Shown here one piece after another: positions 1 through 6,050 of a stretch of 6,413 nucleotides of DNA. Both the position numbers and the translations under genes were made by a program. Location of the stretch: contig JAUVYU010000046.1 in the NCBI GenBank assembly GCA_030602935.1, positions 1-6,413 on the forward strand, in the 5' to 3' direction. Positions within the stretch are counted from its first letter, which is position 1. Every line of letters begins with the position of its first letter. This DNA is from Candidatus Bathyarchaeota archaeon. GTDB taxonomy: Archaea > Thermoproteota > Bathyarchaeia > TCS64. The notes beneath the pieces are model-generated. The model worked only from the letters and a program-made list of their open reading frames with translations. It was not told the DNA's origin and ran no database searches.

Positions 1-508
1 GGTAGTGGGCGAAGGTGCCGATCTGGGCCTGCTGTCCGTGGGTGTAGAGGATCATGTGGGACTCCATGTGGCCGTCGGCGAGGTTCAGGAGGGTCTCTAT
101 GAGCTTGATGAGGGCCTCAGCGATCTCCAGGAGCTCGGCCCTGGTGACCATCTTCATGTCCACCATGACCTGGTCGTTCCTGCTCCGGCCTGTGTGGACC
201 ATGCCCCCGACCTCGACGCCGATCTTCTCGATGACGCGGCCCTCGATGTACTCGTGGATGTCCTCGTACTCTGCGCCGATCTCTAGTTTGCCGTCCTGCC
301 ACTCCTGCTTGATCTCCTCGAGGGCGTTCAGTATCTCGCTAAGAGTTTCCGCAGGGATTACGCCCTGCTCGTGGAGCATGATGTCGTGGGCCTCTGTCCC
401 GTCGATGTCGTACTCGAACATTCGGAGGTCCTCGACGACGCTGGTGTGGAACCGTGCGGTCCTGTCGTCGAACTTCTTTGAGAGCCTCGATCTGAATAGG
501 CTTGACAA
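1..508 (-). CDS. argH: Argininosuccinate lyase, N-terminal part (runs off left edge)
   Basis: This cytosolic enzyme cleaves argininosuccinate to arginine and fumarate, the last step of arginine biosynthesis. It belongs to the fumarase/aspartase superfamily and acts as a homotetramer. The minus strand reads open for 169 residues from a TTG at 508-506. It shows the family's N-terminal FRSRLSKKFD segment (residues 5-14) and FEYDIDGTEAHDIML (31-45). The substrate-binding GGMVHTGRSRNDQVM block lies at 101-115 and THGQQAQ at 156-162, whose His157 aligns with the family's catalytic-base histidine region. The full-length family is about 450-500 residues, so roughly the last two thirds, including the signature serine loop, lie outside the window. 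I chose TTG because a GGTGA site sits five bases upstream. An in-frame GTG at 517-515 would add three residues and would be nearly leaderless. The gene is divergent from the PLP enzyme. Identification is very secure; the exact start is not. Confidence 0.93.
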   Translation of the reverse strand, partial: MSSLFRSRLSKKFDDRTARFHTSVVEDLRMFEYDIDGTEAHDIMLHEQGVIPAETLSEILNALEEIKQEWQDGKLEIGAEYEDIHEYIEGRVIEKIGVEVGGMVHTGRSRNDQVMVDMKMVTRAELLEIAEALIKLIETLLNLADGHMESHMILYTHGQQAQIGTFAHY

Positions 509-544
509 TTGATTCACCGTTGCGAATCTGAGGAAACAGCAGGG

Positions 545-553
545 CTTAAATAA
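545..553 (-). promoter_or_regulatory. TATA box for argH
   Basis: The minus strand reads TTATTTAAG, a good archaeal TATA box. Its centre is about 26 bases before position 523, so the transcript would start roughly 6-16 bases ahead of the GTG and TTG start candidates. The placement is inferred from spacing only. Confidence 0.55.
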
Positions 554-640
554 GTTATGACTGGGACACGCCCTCCGGGGACCTGAGGAAACTATCAAAC
601 AATCTTCATAAAAAAACTGTGAAAATAGTGGATAAAATAG

Positions 641-657
641 AATTTTCATAGAAAATT
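641..657. repeat. Perfect inverted repeat, possible operator
   Basis: AATTTTC-ATA-GAAAATT is a perfect 7+7 inverted repeat in the divergent gap between argH and the PLP enzyme. It ends 56 bases before the ATG at 714. The size suits a dimeric regulator site, but AT-rich sequence makes chance palindromes more likely. Confidence 0.3.
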
Positions 658-713
658 AGGGATACCATGCAAAGCATTATTACAAGTTTACCATACACTT
701 CGCTGTACAATCC

Positions 714-1880
714 ATGTCAAAAACAAACATATTCAACGAAAGGACGATCGAGGGCTGCCTCGCGGCCCCCGGTAGCAAGTGGCGAAGGTATCCCTCAGAC
801 GTCATCCCGATGTACGTGGCCGACCCGGATTTCCCGGTCGCCGACGAGATAAAGGACGCGCTGATCAAATCGGTCCGTGAGGAGGACCTGTTCTACAACA
901 CCGACGTCGAGATAAGGGAGGCCATAGCCGACAAGATCACGGCTAAGAATAAATTCAACGCGACCTACGAGGATGTCCTCATAACCCAGGGTGTGAGCCC
1001 GGGTATGTGGCTCGCCATCAGGCATGCCTGCAAGGAGGACGGGGACGAGGTGGTGGTCACGAACCCTATGTACGGCCCATTCTCCTCCGCCGCGAGAGCG
1101 ACGAATACTAAGGCCCTCATCTGGAACCTGGACTTCGAGGACGGATACAGGTTCGACATCGATGTTCTCAAGGAGATGATCACGCCGAAGACGAAGCTCA
1201 TCTTCGTCTGCAACCCCCACAACCCTACTGGCAGGATGCTGACGATGGAGGATCTGAAGGGCATAGCTGACGTGGCGGTGGACAAGAACATCAAGGTCTT
1301 CTCTGACGAGCTCCACGAGGACATCACATTCGACGGGAGGAAGCACATAAGCATCGCCTCCCTCAACCCCGAGATCGAGGCGCTTACCATGACCAGCTGG
1401 GGCTTCTCCAAGACCTTTGGCGTCGCCGGCCTCCAAGTTGGCTACATGTGCTCCACGAACAAGGAGGCAATGGACGACGTACGGGTCCAGTCGAGGAGCG
1501 CCATGAGGGGCACCTCGACCCTATCGAAGGCCGCGGCCCCCGTGATGCTGAGCAGCGCCCTCGACTGGTGGAGGGAGGGCCTACTGGTGCATATGCACAA
1601 GATCAGGGACATCGTCTACAAGAGGTTTGACGAGATCGGGGGCATCAGTTATCCCCAGCTAGAGGGCACGTACCTCCACTTCCCCAAGTTCGACTACGGG
1701 ATGACCAGCAAAGACCTGCTTGAGTACCTCGTCAAGGAGGGAAAGATCGGCCCCGCATCCGGAACCGGCTACGGCACCAACGGCGAGGGACACCTCCGCT
1801 TCTGCATCGCCACCAGCGAGAGCATCCTCAACGAGGCGTTAGACCGCCTAGAGAGGGCGCTCCATAAGCTGAAAAAGTAA
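714..1880 (+). CDS. MalY/PatB-type PLP-dependent C-S beta-lyase or aminotransferase
   Basis: This is a 388-residue, fold-type I PLP enzyme, normal length for the class I/II aminotransferase superfamily. The N-terminal IPMYVADPDFP stretch (31-41) and SDELHED (197-203) resemble the MalY/PatB branch, whose members cleave cystathionine or cysteine conjugates to a thiol, pyruvate and ammonia, or act as aminotransferases. Visible active-site residues are Asn170 in CNPHNPTG, Asp198 (pyridine nitrogen), Lys233 in SWGFSKTFG (Schiff base) and Arg362 in HLRFCIATS (substrate carboxylate). There is no signal peptide, so it should be cytosolic. The start follows from the residue pattern; no ribosome site precedes it (GTACAATCC then ATG), so it may be leaderless or nearly so. 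It stands alone, divergent from argH and convergent with the ribosomal operon. The class is secure. The choice between lyase and aminotransferase, and the substrate, cannot be read from sequence alone. Confidence 0.9.
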   Translation: MSKTNIFNERTIEGCLAAPGSKWRRYPSDVIPMYVADPDFPVADEIKDALIKSVREEDLFYNTDVEIREAIADKITAKNKFNATYEDVLITQGVSPGMWLAIRHACKEDGDEVVVTNPMYGPFSSAARATNTKALIWNLDFEDGYRFDIDVLKEMITPKTKLIFVCNPHNPTGRMLTMEDLKGIADVAVDKNIKVFSDELHEDITFDGRKHISIASLNPEIEALTMTSWGFSKTFGVAGLQVGYMCSTNKEAMDDVRVQSRSAMRGTSTLSKAAAPVMLSSALDWWREGLLVHMHKIRDIVYKRFDEIGGISYPQLEGTYLHFPKFDYGMTSKDLLEYLVKEGKIGPASGTGYGTNGEGHLRFCIATSESILNEALDRLERALHKLKK

Positions 1881-1890
1881 ACTACCCACA

Positions 1891-1900
1891 CCATTTTTCT
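1891..1900 (+). terminator. Possible T-run terminator after the PLP enzyme gene
   Basis: A T5 run (1894-1898) lies 14 bases past the TAA stop, in sequence that turns AT-rich. Archaeal RNA polymerase commonly terminates at such T-runs without a hairpin. A single short run is only moderate support. Confidence 0.35.
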
Positions 1901-1918
1901 AAATATTCTATTCATCCC

Positions 1919-1942
1919 AGATTTCATCAGGCGTGGAAATCT
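1919..1942. repeat. Hairpin in the convergent gap
   Basis: AGATTTC (1919-1925) and GAAATCT (1936-1942) form a perfect 7-bp stem with a 10-base loop. It lies between the PLP enzyme stop and the eL13 stop, where it could mark the 3' end of either transcript. No T-run follows it on the minus strand. Confidence 0.3.
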
Positions 1943-1975
1943 CTGGATGATAACGGATAATACGTGTATTCCACG
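1932..1975. repeat. Second, overlapping inverted repeat in the convergent gap
   Basis: CGTGGAA (1932-1938) pairs perfectly with TTCCACG (1969-1975) across a 30-base loop. Its left arm overlaps the right arm of the hairpin at 1919-1942, so only one of the two can form at a time. Confidence 0.25.
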
Positions 1976-1996
1976 GGAGAATCTGATGTGCGAAGA

Positions 1997-2305
1997 CTAC
2001 TTGCCTAGGGCTCGCATCTTCTTGCCCGAGCTCGTGAGGCCTCTGAAGACCCTTCCCCTCTGCCCCTTGGATGAATGCTTGATCTTCGGGGTCCTGAACC
2101 CCTCCTTGCGGGCCGTCGCCACCCATCCCTTCAGGCTCTCTACGTTCTCTGGGTAGCTTGTGCTCCGCCTTTGGTCCACGGGTACACCGAGGTGGCGGGC
2201 CTCTCCTGGGTTAAGCTCTACCTCCTTCAGCTCTCCTAGGGAGAATCCTTTCCCAGTCTTCACTCTGGAGCCGCGTTTCACGATGGGGGAGATCATCCTT
2301 ACCAT
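1997..2305 (-). CDS. rpl13e: Large-subunit ribosomal protein eL13 (L13e)
   Basis: This is a component of the 50S subunit found in eukaryotes and a subset of archaea, and absent from bacteria. The protein has 102 residues. GKGFSLGELKEVELNPGEARHLGVPVDQRR (18-47) matches the conserved eL13 core, in which a GFSL-ELK helix is followed by A-R-GI-VD-RR. The segment after it, PENVESLKGWV (52-62), is also family-like, and the tail from about 70 is a lysine/arginine-rich extension suited to rRNA contact. The frame stays open another 48 codons upstream, inside uS9. I place the start at the ATG at 2305-2303 because it lies five bases past the uS9 stop with an AGGTGA ribosome site overlapping that stop. 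An ATG three codons later is the alternative. It is the last gene of the uL13-uS9-eL13 unit. Confidence 0.87.
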   Translation of the reverse strand: MVRMISPIVKRGSRVKTGKGFSLGELKEVELNPGEARHLGVPVDQRRSTSYPENVESLKGWVATARKEGFRTPKIKHSSKGQRGRVFRGLTSSGKKMRALGK

Positions 2306-2310
2306 GACGG

Positions 2311-2721
2311 TCACCTGTATGACTTCTGCTTCTTTGCCCGAGCGCTTGGGCCACCGAACTTTTTGGGCTCCTTCCTTCGGGCGTCGCCGGCGAGCATCGT
2401 CCTGTCGTAGTCTATGTAGGTGGTCCTGAGCTTCTTGCTCCGGGTCCATTTGACCAAGGCCTGGGCGACCCCCATCCGGACTGCCTCGGCCTGGCTCATG
2501 TAGCCTCCGCCGTAGACTTTTACCTTGATGTCAACCTTCTCGGCGATTTCCCCAGCGAGTACGAGGGACTCCATGATCTTCTCCCTCGCCATCTGGGGCT
2601 CATAGAGGTGAATCGGTGTGTTGTTAACGCGTACGCGCCCCTTCCCCTCGGTGATGACGACCCTCGCCTTGGAGGTCTTCCTCTTCCCGGTGGTCAGCAG
2701 CGTCTTCCTCTTTGATGACAT
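2311..2721 (-). CDS. rps9: Small-subunit ribosomal protein uS9
   Basis: This 136-residue protein of the 30S subunit head is normal in length for archaea. It has the N-terminal TTGKRKTSKARV segment (10-21), the central YGGGYMSQAEAVRMGVAQALV core, and DYDRTMLAGDARRKEPKKFGG. Its basic tail ends in the conserved KSYR, which in the family reaches toward the P-site tRNA. The gene starts three bases after the uL13 stop with a GGAAGG-like ribosome site lying within the end of uL13. Its own TGA stop forms part of the ribosome site of eL13. This tight packing implies one transcript and coupled translation. Nothing looks broken or unusual. Confidence 0.97.
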   Translation of the reverse strand: MSSKRKTLLTTGKRKTSKARVVITEGKGRVRVNNTPIHLYEPQMAREKIMESLVLAGEIAEKVDIKVKVYGGGYMSQAEAVRMGVAQALVKWTRSKKLRTTYIDYDRTMLAGDARRKEPKKFGGPSARAKKQKSYR

Positions 2722-2724
2722 TGA

Positions 2725-3159
2725 TTATTCCTTCCAGCCGATGTTCTTAGCTATCTCGCCCATGGTTATGTACCTGCCCCGCAGCCTCTTCAGGTGGGCG
2801 TCGGCTATGCTCTCCATCTCGGAGTCCCTCAGCTGCCGTGGGACCCCGATGTAGACCTTCAGCCTGCCGAAGGCGTCCCGGCCCCGAGGCTTCCTGCGGG
2901 GGAGCATCCCCCTGATCGTCTTGCGGACGATTGCATTGGGCTTCCTGTAGTGGAATGGCCCCTTGTCCTGTCGGCCCCCCACCTCAAGGAACACCTTCCT
3001 TTTCTTGATTATCTGGAGACGCCTCCCGGATACCACGATGTTCTCAGCGTTAACAATATCTATACGCTCACCCTCGAGTAGCCTCTTGGCCACTATGCTC
3101 GCCATCCTACCGAGGATTAGCCCATCAGCATCGATCACCGTGTTGCCATGTCCGCTCAT
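2725..3159 (-). CDS. rpl13: Large-subunit ribosomal protein uL13
   Basis: This 144-residue protein of the 50S subunit has the usual archaeal length. The family hallmarks are DADGLILGRMASIVAKRLLEG (residues 11-31), VNAENIVVSGRR, FHYRKPNAIVRKTIRGMLPRRKPRGRDAFGRLKVYIG, and a C-terminal helix. The start is well supported: GGTGGAG lies about five bases ahead of the ATG, and a TATA box with correct spacing lies further up. It is the first gene of the unit. In many archaea eL18 precedes uL13 and RNA polymerase subunits follow uS9. Here neither is present, and the unit appears to begin at uL13. Confidence 0.97.
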   Translation of the reverse strand: MSGHGNTVIDADGLILGRMASIVAKRLLEGERIDIVNAENIVVSGRRLQIIKKRKVFLEVGGRQDKGPFHYRKPNAIVRKTIRGMLPRRKPRGRDAFGRLKVYIGVPRQLRDSEMESIADAHLKRLRGRYITMGEIAKNIGWKE

Positions 3160-3220
3160 ACGTCTCCACCTAACATTAGGCCTTTATTTCGAAGTGCGTA
3201 GACTCTGAAACCGTCAGGGC

Positions 3221-3236
3221 GTATAAAGGTTTTCGC
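3221..3236 (-). promoter_or_regulatory. Promoter (BRE/TATA) of the uL13-uS9-eL13 operon
   Basis: The minus strand reads GCGAAAACCTTTATAC: a purine-rich BRE-like stretch followed by CCTTTATAC (3229-3221). The start of transcription is expected near 3198, giving a leader of about 40 bases that carries the GGTGGAG site of uL13. This is the clearest promoter in the window. Confidence 0.65.
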
Positions 3237-3272
3237 TTTTTAAACGGTCTTCTCACGGGTAGGAAACGCCCT

Positions 3273-3287
3273 TGAAACTGTGTTTCA
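3273..3287. repeat. Inverted repeat TGAAAC-TGT-GTTTCA, possible operator
   Basis: A perfect 6+6 inverted repeat lies about 40 bases upstream of the BRE/TATA of the ribosomal operon. Another copy of the half-site TGAAAC occurs at 3206-3211, between that TATA box and the expected start of transcription. A regulator site is possible, but chance is not excluded. Confidence 0.28.
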
Positions 3288-3384
3288 GCGATATTCAATC
3301 GTCATGTCTGCCCACCAGAAGGTTTACAGAGGCTATCCCAATGTCGAAGCCATTCTCTGGATAGGCCTCTCACAGTCTTCAACC

Positions 3385-3400
3385 AAAAAAGTAATAGATA
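3385..3400 (+). promoter_or_regulatory. Possible promoter of the PH-like gene
   Basis: An A6 run (BRE-like) followed by GTAATAGATA could be a weak TATA element. Transcription starting 25-27 bases later, near 3422, would give a short leader that begins at the GGTGA site and fits the proposed ATT start. The match to a TATA consensus is poor. Confidence 0.3.
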
Positions 3401-3434
3401 CAACTAGGGTAATTCTCGGTCGAGGTGAAGCAAT

Positions 3435-3782
3435 ATTTCAAAGGTTGAGGACGTAGCCTCGGCGAAGCTCGAGTCTGGAGACGAGATCATTAAGAAGTAC
3501 TATGGGAAGCTCGACGGGAGCGATGGAGCCCTGATAATGTCCAGGAAGAAGTACGTCTTCGTGGAGTCTAAGGGGTTCATACGCAAGACCTATACTGCCA
3601 TCCTGGATGTGCCCCACGAGAACGTCGAGGACATGGTCCGCGAGGGCACGACGAAGATGACCCTGAAGCTCAAGGACGGTAGCTCACATGAGTTCGTGAC
3701 GTTCAAGCTGCCTGTTGACGTGATCAAGGAGGATCTGGAGCTCTTCTTAAAAGATGGTACATTACCATCTCCAGACCTCTAA
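3435..3782 (+). CDS. Small PH-domain-like protein, probable ATT start
   Basis: From the first ATG (3537) this would be an 81-residue protein, but the frame reads convincingly as protein further upstream to a stop at 3426-3428. The added residues include SAKLESGDEIIKKYYGKLDG (9-28), which supply a helix and the first strands expected for a PH-like beta-barrel. ALIMSRKKYVFVESKGFIRKTY follows, then strands and the closing helix LPVDVIKEDLELFLKDG. No ATG, GTG or TTG exists in frame above 3537. An ATT at 3435 has GGTGA six bases upstream, giving 115 residues. A start at ATG 3537 behind a GGAG remains possible but would cut the fold. The PH-like (bacterial/archaeal PH domain) assignment rests on the pattern of strands and glycines, not on a motif. 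Function is unknown, and no signal peptide or membrane segment is seen. Confidence 0.72.
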   Translation: MSKVEDVASAKLESGDEIIKKYYGKLDGSDGALIMSRKKYVFVESKGFIRKTYTAILDVPHENVEDMVREGTTKMTLKLKDGSSHEFVTFKLPVDVIKEDLELFLKDGTLPSPDL

Positions 3783-3859
3783 GCGGACGCTGAAATAAGA
3801 TCTAAAATAAAAACATCCACGCCTTTCTTTGGGTACCATCAGCATTGGGATTGTCTCGG

Positions 3860-3864
3860 TTTTT
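3860..3864 (+). terminator. Possible T-run terminator after the PH-like gene
   Basis: A T5 run lies 78 bases past the TAA stop, before the next promoter. It is a weak candidate for archaeal termination, with no hairpin seen. Confidence 0.22.
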
Positions 3865-3919
3865 CACAAAACACTCGTCCCCGAGGGAGTCAAGAAGACT
3901 TCCGAAGCCACGGCATATG

Positions 3920-3928
3920 TTATTTAGA
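3920..3928 (+). promoter_or_regulatory. TATA box for the S9 peptidase gene
   Basis: TTATTTAGA is centred 56 bases ahead of the ATG at 3980. Transcription would start near 3950, leaving a leader of about 30 bases. The same core occurs ahead of argH and of the gene at 6071. Confidence 0.5.
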
Positions 3929-3979
3929 TATAGGCGGTATCTAACCACCAACAATTCGTGAAAGTGGGCTTGATGTGAT

Positions 3980-5917
3980 ATGTCCGGGAAGGGTAAAAGG
4001 AGCTTGACCGTGGAGGATCTCGCAGAGATCAGGTCGATCAGGGAGGCCAAGGTCTCTCCGGATGGGGAGAGGGTGGTTTACCTCCTAAGCTCAACGAAGC
4101 TTGAGGAGAACAAGAAGGAGAGCGATATCTACGTCGTTCCTACCAAGGGTGGCGAGGCGGTTAGGCTCACGGAGACTGGTAAGTGCAGTATGCCGAGGTG
4201 GTCCCCCAACGGCAAGATGATCGCATTCGTCGAGAAGGGGGAGGAGGGGAAGAGCGCCATCACCGTCATGGCCCCCGACGGGAAGGGGAAGAGGAAGGTC
4301 TGGGAGTACGAGGTGAGCAACGCCAGCCTCGGCGTCTCCACCGTCGGGAACACCATAGAGTGGTCCTCCGACGGCTCCAAGATCGCCTTCCTCGCCACGC
4401 TGGAGCCCTACGACAAGGACGCCAAGGTCAAGGTCATCACCCGCCTCCAGTACAAGGCATTCTTCGGCAACTCAGACATGAGAAGGAGGCACATATTCGT
4501 CGTCTCCCCTCTGGGGGAGGAAAGCCCCAAGCAGCTCACCTTCGGTGACTACGACGAGCACTCCATCGCGTGGTCCCCGGACGGGAAGGAGATCGTATTC
4601 GTCTCCAACCGCACCGGGAAGGCAGACCTCAACATGCACCTGGACATCTACGCCGTCGACGTGGAGACAAAGGAGATAAGGAGGATCACCGAGTCCGTCG
4701 GAGCCGAGTACTACCCCAAGTGGTCACCGGACGGGACGAAGATCGCCTACACCGCCACGACGAGGGGGAACACGAGCAACGAGAGCACCCCTGAGGACCG
4801 GCACATCTGGGTCGTCAACTCCGACGGCAGCAACCCCCGGGACATAACTGGCGATTATGACAGGCCGTGCACAGCACCCTGCTGGTCGCCTGACGGGAGC
4901 AGGATCTACTTCACGACCTCTGACCGGGGGAGGACCCCTATCTGCTCCGTCTCACTAGAAGGGGGAGACGTGACCAAGGTCAAGGAGGGAAACTGCAGAT
5001 ATGGCATCCTGGACACTGGAGCTGGGAAGATTGTCTACAGCATGTCGGATCCTAGGACCCCGGGAGATGTGTACTCAGCGGATCTTGACGGCGGGAATGA
5101 GGTCAAGCTCACGGACGTCAACGGCTTCCTAGGGGAGGTGGAGCTGGTCTGGCCCGAGGAGTTCACATTCAAGTCCTCCGACGGCTGGGACATCCAGGGA
5201 TGGCTATACAAGCCAGCGGACCTCGACGAGGCGAAGAAATACCCGGGCATCCTCAGCATTAAGGGCGGCCCCTCGGGGATGGGCGGGTGGTCCTGGAACT
5301 CCCGGGGCCAGCTCCTCGCAGCCCAGGGGTACGTCCAGTTCGGGGTCAACTACCGTGGGAGCTCGGGGTACGGCCAGGCTTTCACCGACGCCGTGGTGGA
5401 GGACATGCTGGGCGGGGAGTACAGGGACAACATGGAGGCAGTGGATCACATCCTGAGTACGAGGGATTACGTTGATCCCGAGAGACTGGGGGTCTACGGC
5501 GGGAGCTACGGGGGCTACCTCACCAACTGGATTGTCACCCAGACCCACAGGTTCAAGGCGGCTGTCTCCATCTCATCCATCAGCAACCTCTTCAGCCAGT
5601 GGGGCTGCTCAGCCCTCTCCAGCTGGGTCGAGGTCGAGATCAAGGGCCTCCCCTGGGAGAAGCTGGACCTCATGATAAAGCAGTCACCCATAATGCAGGC
5701 GGATAAAGTGAAGACTCCGGTTCTCTTCATCCATGGCGAGAAGGACCACGACACCCCCATAGTCGAGGCCGAGCAGATGTTCGCCGCCCTCAAAAAGTAC
5801 GACGTGGAGACCGTGTTAGTGCGTTACGTCGAGGAGGGGCACGGGGTGAGGAGAAAACCCGCGAATCAGCTTGACGTCATGAGGCGGCTCATCGCATGGT
5901 TTGACGGGCACATCTAG
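3980..5917 (+). CDS. S9-family serine peptidase (acylaminoacyl peptidase / prolyl oligopeptidase type)
   Basis: This is a 645-residue enzyme, within the usual range for acylaminoacyl peptidases. Residues 1 to about 390 form a beta-propeller with repeated SPDG-type turns (26-29, 75-78, 199-202, 249-252, 303-306, plus SSDG at 129 and NSDG at 280). Residues from about 395 form the alpha/beta hydrolase. The triad is visible: Ser509 in GGSYGGY, Asp589 in GEKDHDTP and His621 in EEGHG. The Ser-Asp and Asp-His spacings of 80 and 32 agree with the family. The oxyanion-type GGP sits at 429-431 but is preceded by Lys428 where His is common. No signal peptide is seen, so it should act in the cytosol, trimming acylated or short peptides. 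No clear ribosome site precedes the ATG (GATGTGAT directly abuts it). The family is certain; omega-peptidase versus oligopeptidase specificity is not. Confidence 0.93.
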   Translation: MSGKGKRSLTVEDLAEIRSIREAKVSPDGERVVYLLSSTKLEENKKESDIYVVPTKGGEAVRLTETGKCSMPRWSPNGKMIAFVEKGEEGKSAITVMAPDGKGKRKVWEYEVSNASLGVSTVGNTIEWSSDGSKIAFLATLEPYDKDAKVKVITRLQYKAFFGNSDMRRRHIFVVSPLGEESPKQLTFGDYDEHSIAWSPDGKEIVFVSNRTGKADLNMHLDIYAVDVETKEIRRITESVGAEYYPKWSPDGTKIAYTATTRGNTSNESTPEDRHIWVVNSDGSNPRDITGDYDRPCTAPCWSPDGSRIYFTTSDRGRTPICSVSLEGGDVTKVKEGNCRYGILDTGAGKIVYSMSDPRTPGDVYSADLDGGNEVKLTDVNGFLGEVELVWPEEFTFKSSDGWDIQGWLYKPADLDEAKKYPGILSIKGGPSGMGGWSWNSRGQLLAAQGYVQFGVNYRGSSGYGQAFTDAVVEDMLGGEYRDNMEAVDHILSTRDYVDPERLGVYGGSYGGYLTNWIVTQTHRFKAAVSISSISNLFSQWGCSALSSWVEVEIKGLPWEKLDLMIKQSPIMQADKVKTPVLFIHGEKDHDTPIVEAEQMFAALKKYDVETVLVRYVEEGHGVRRKPANQLDVMRRLIAWFDGHI

Positions 5918-5918
5918 T

Positions 5919-6050
5919 ATGACAAGCCCGACTCCGATCGCGCTCCATCACTGGGAACATTCAGACGGTTTTCTTGAAACATACGCACGGATCCCGATGA
6001 AATGTATCTTCTGCGGGTACGTTCTGCGGGTCCATAATCCAGTTATTTAG
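5919..6050 (+). CDS. Possible 43-residue protein with a CxxC motif
   Basis: An ATG one base after the peptidase stop opens a 43-codon frame ending TAG at 6048-6050. The C-terminal part reads MKCIFCGYVLRVHNPVI, with a CxxCG pair like one half of a zinc ribbon. The position, one base downstream of the previous stop, would allow coupled translation. Against it, I see no ribosome site, third-codon positions are only about half G/C, well below the neighbouring genes, and the last codons coincide with the TATA box of the next gene. It may be chance, or the remnant of a larger gene. A shorter version could begin at the ATG at 5997. Confidence 0.2.
   Translation: MTSPTPIALHHWEHSDGFLETYARIPMKCIFCGYVLRVHNPVI

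Noticed and set aside
5..512. Overlapping plus-strand open frames of 93 and 152 codons
   Set aside because: They are antisense to argH, whose minus-strand frame carries unmistakable family motifs. Their translations are low-complexity and unlike any protein family.
667..852. Plus-strand frame of 61 codons starting upstream of the PLP enzyme
   Set aside because: It overlaps the N-terminus of the PLP enzyme in another frame, and its translation looks random.
795..1436. Minus-strand open frame of 213 codons
   Set aside because: It lies entirely antisense to the PLP enzyme gene. Long antisense frames are expected in G/C-rich coding sequence with strong third-position bias.
1908..2126. Minus-strand 72-codon frame after and across the end of eL13
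   Set aside because: It overlaps eL13 in another frame and has no recognisable content or ribosome site. I also looked for an rpoN-like gene here and found none.
3304..3456. Plus-strand 50-codon frame ahead of the PH-like gene
   Set aside because: It has no ribosome site or recognisable motif, uses codons unlike the host genes, and runs through the proposed promoter and start of the PH-like gene. It is probably chance.
3783..3979. Possible gene in the gap before the peptidase, including a minus-strand 82-codon frame
   Set aside because: The minus-strand frame starts inside the peptidase gene, and its translation is not protein-like. The gap holds only a T-run and the peptidase TATA box.
4183..5793. 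Several frames of 60-120 codons on both strands within the peptidase gene
   Set aside because: All are shadows of the peptidase reading frame, with arginine-, glycine- or proline-rich translations typical of off-frame G/C-rich sequence.
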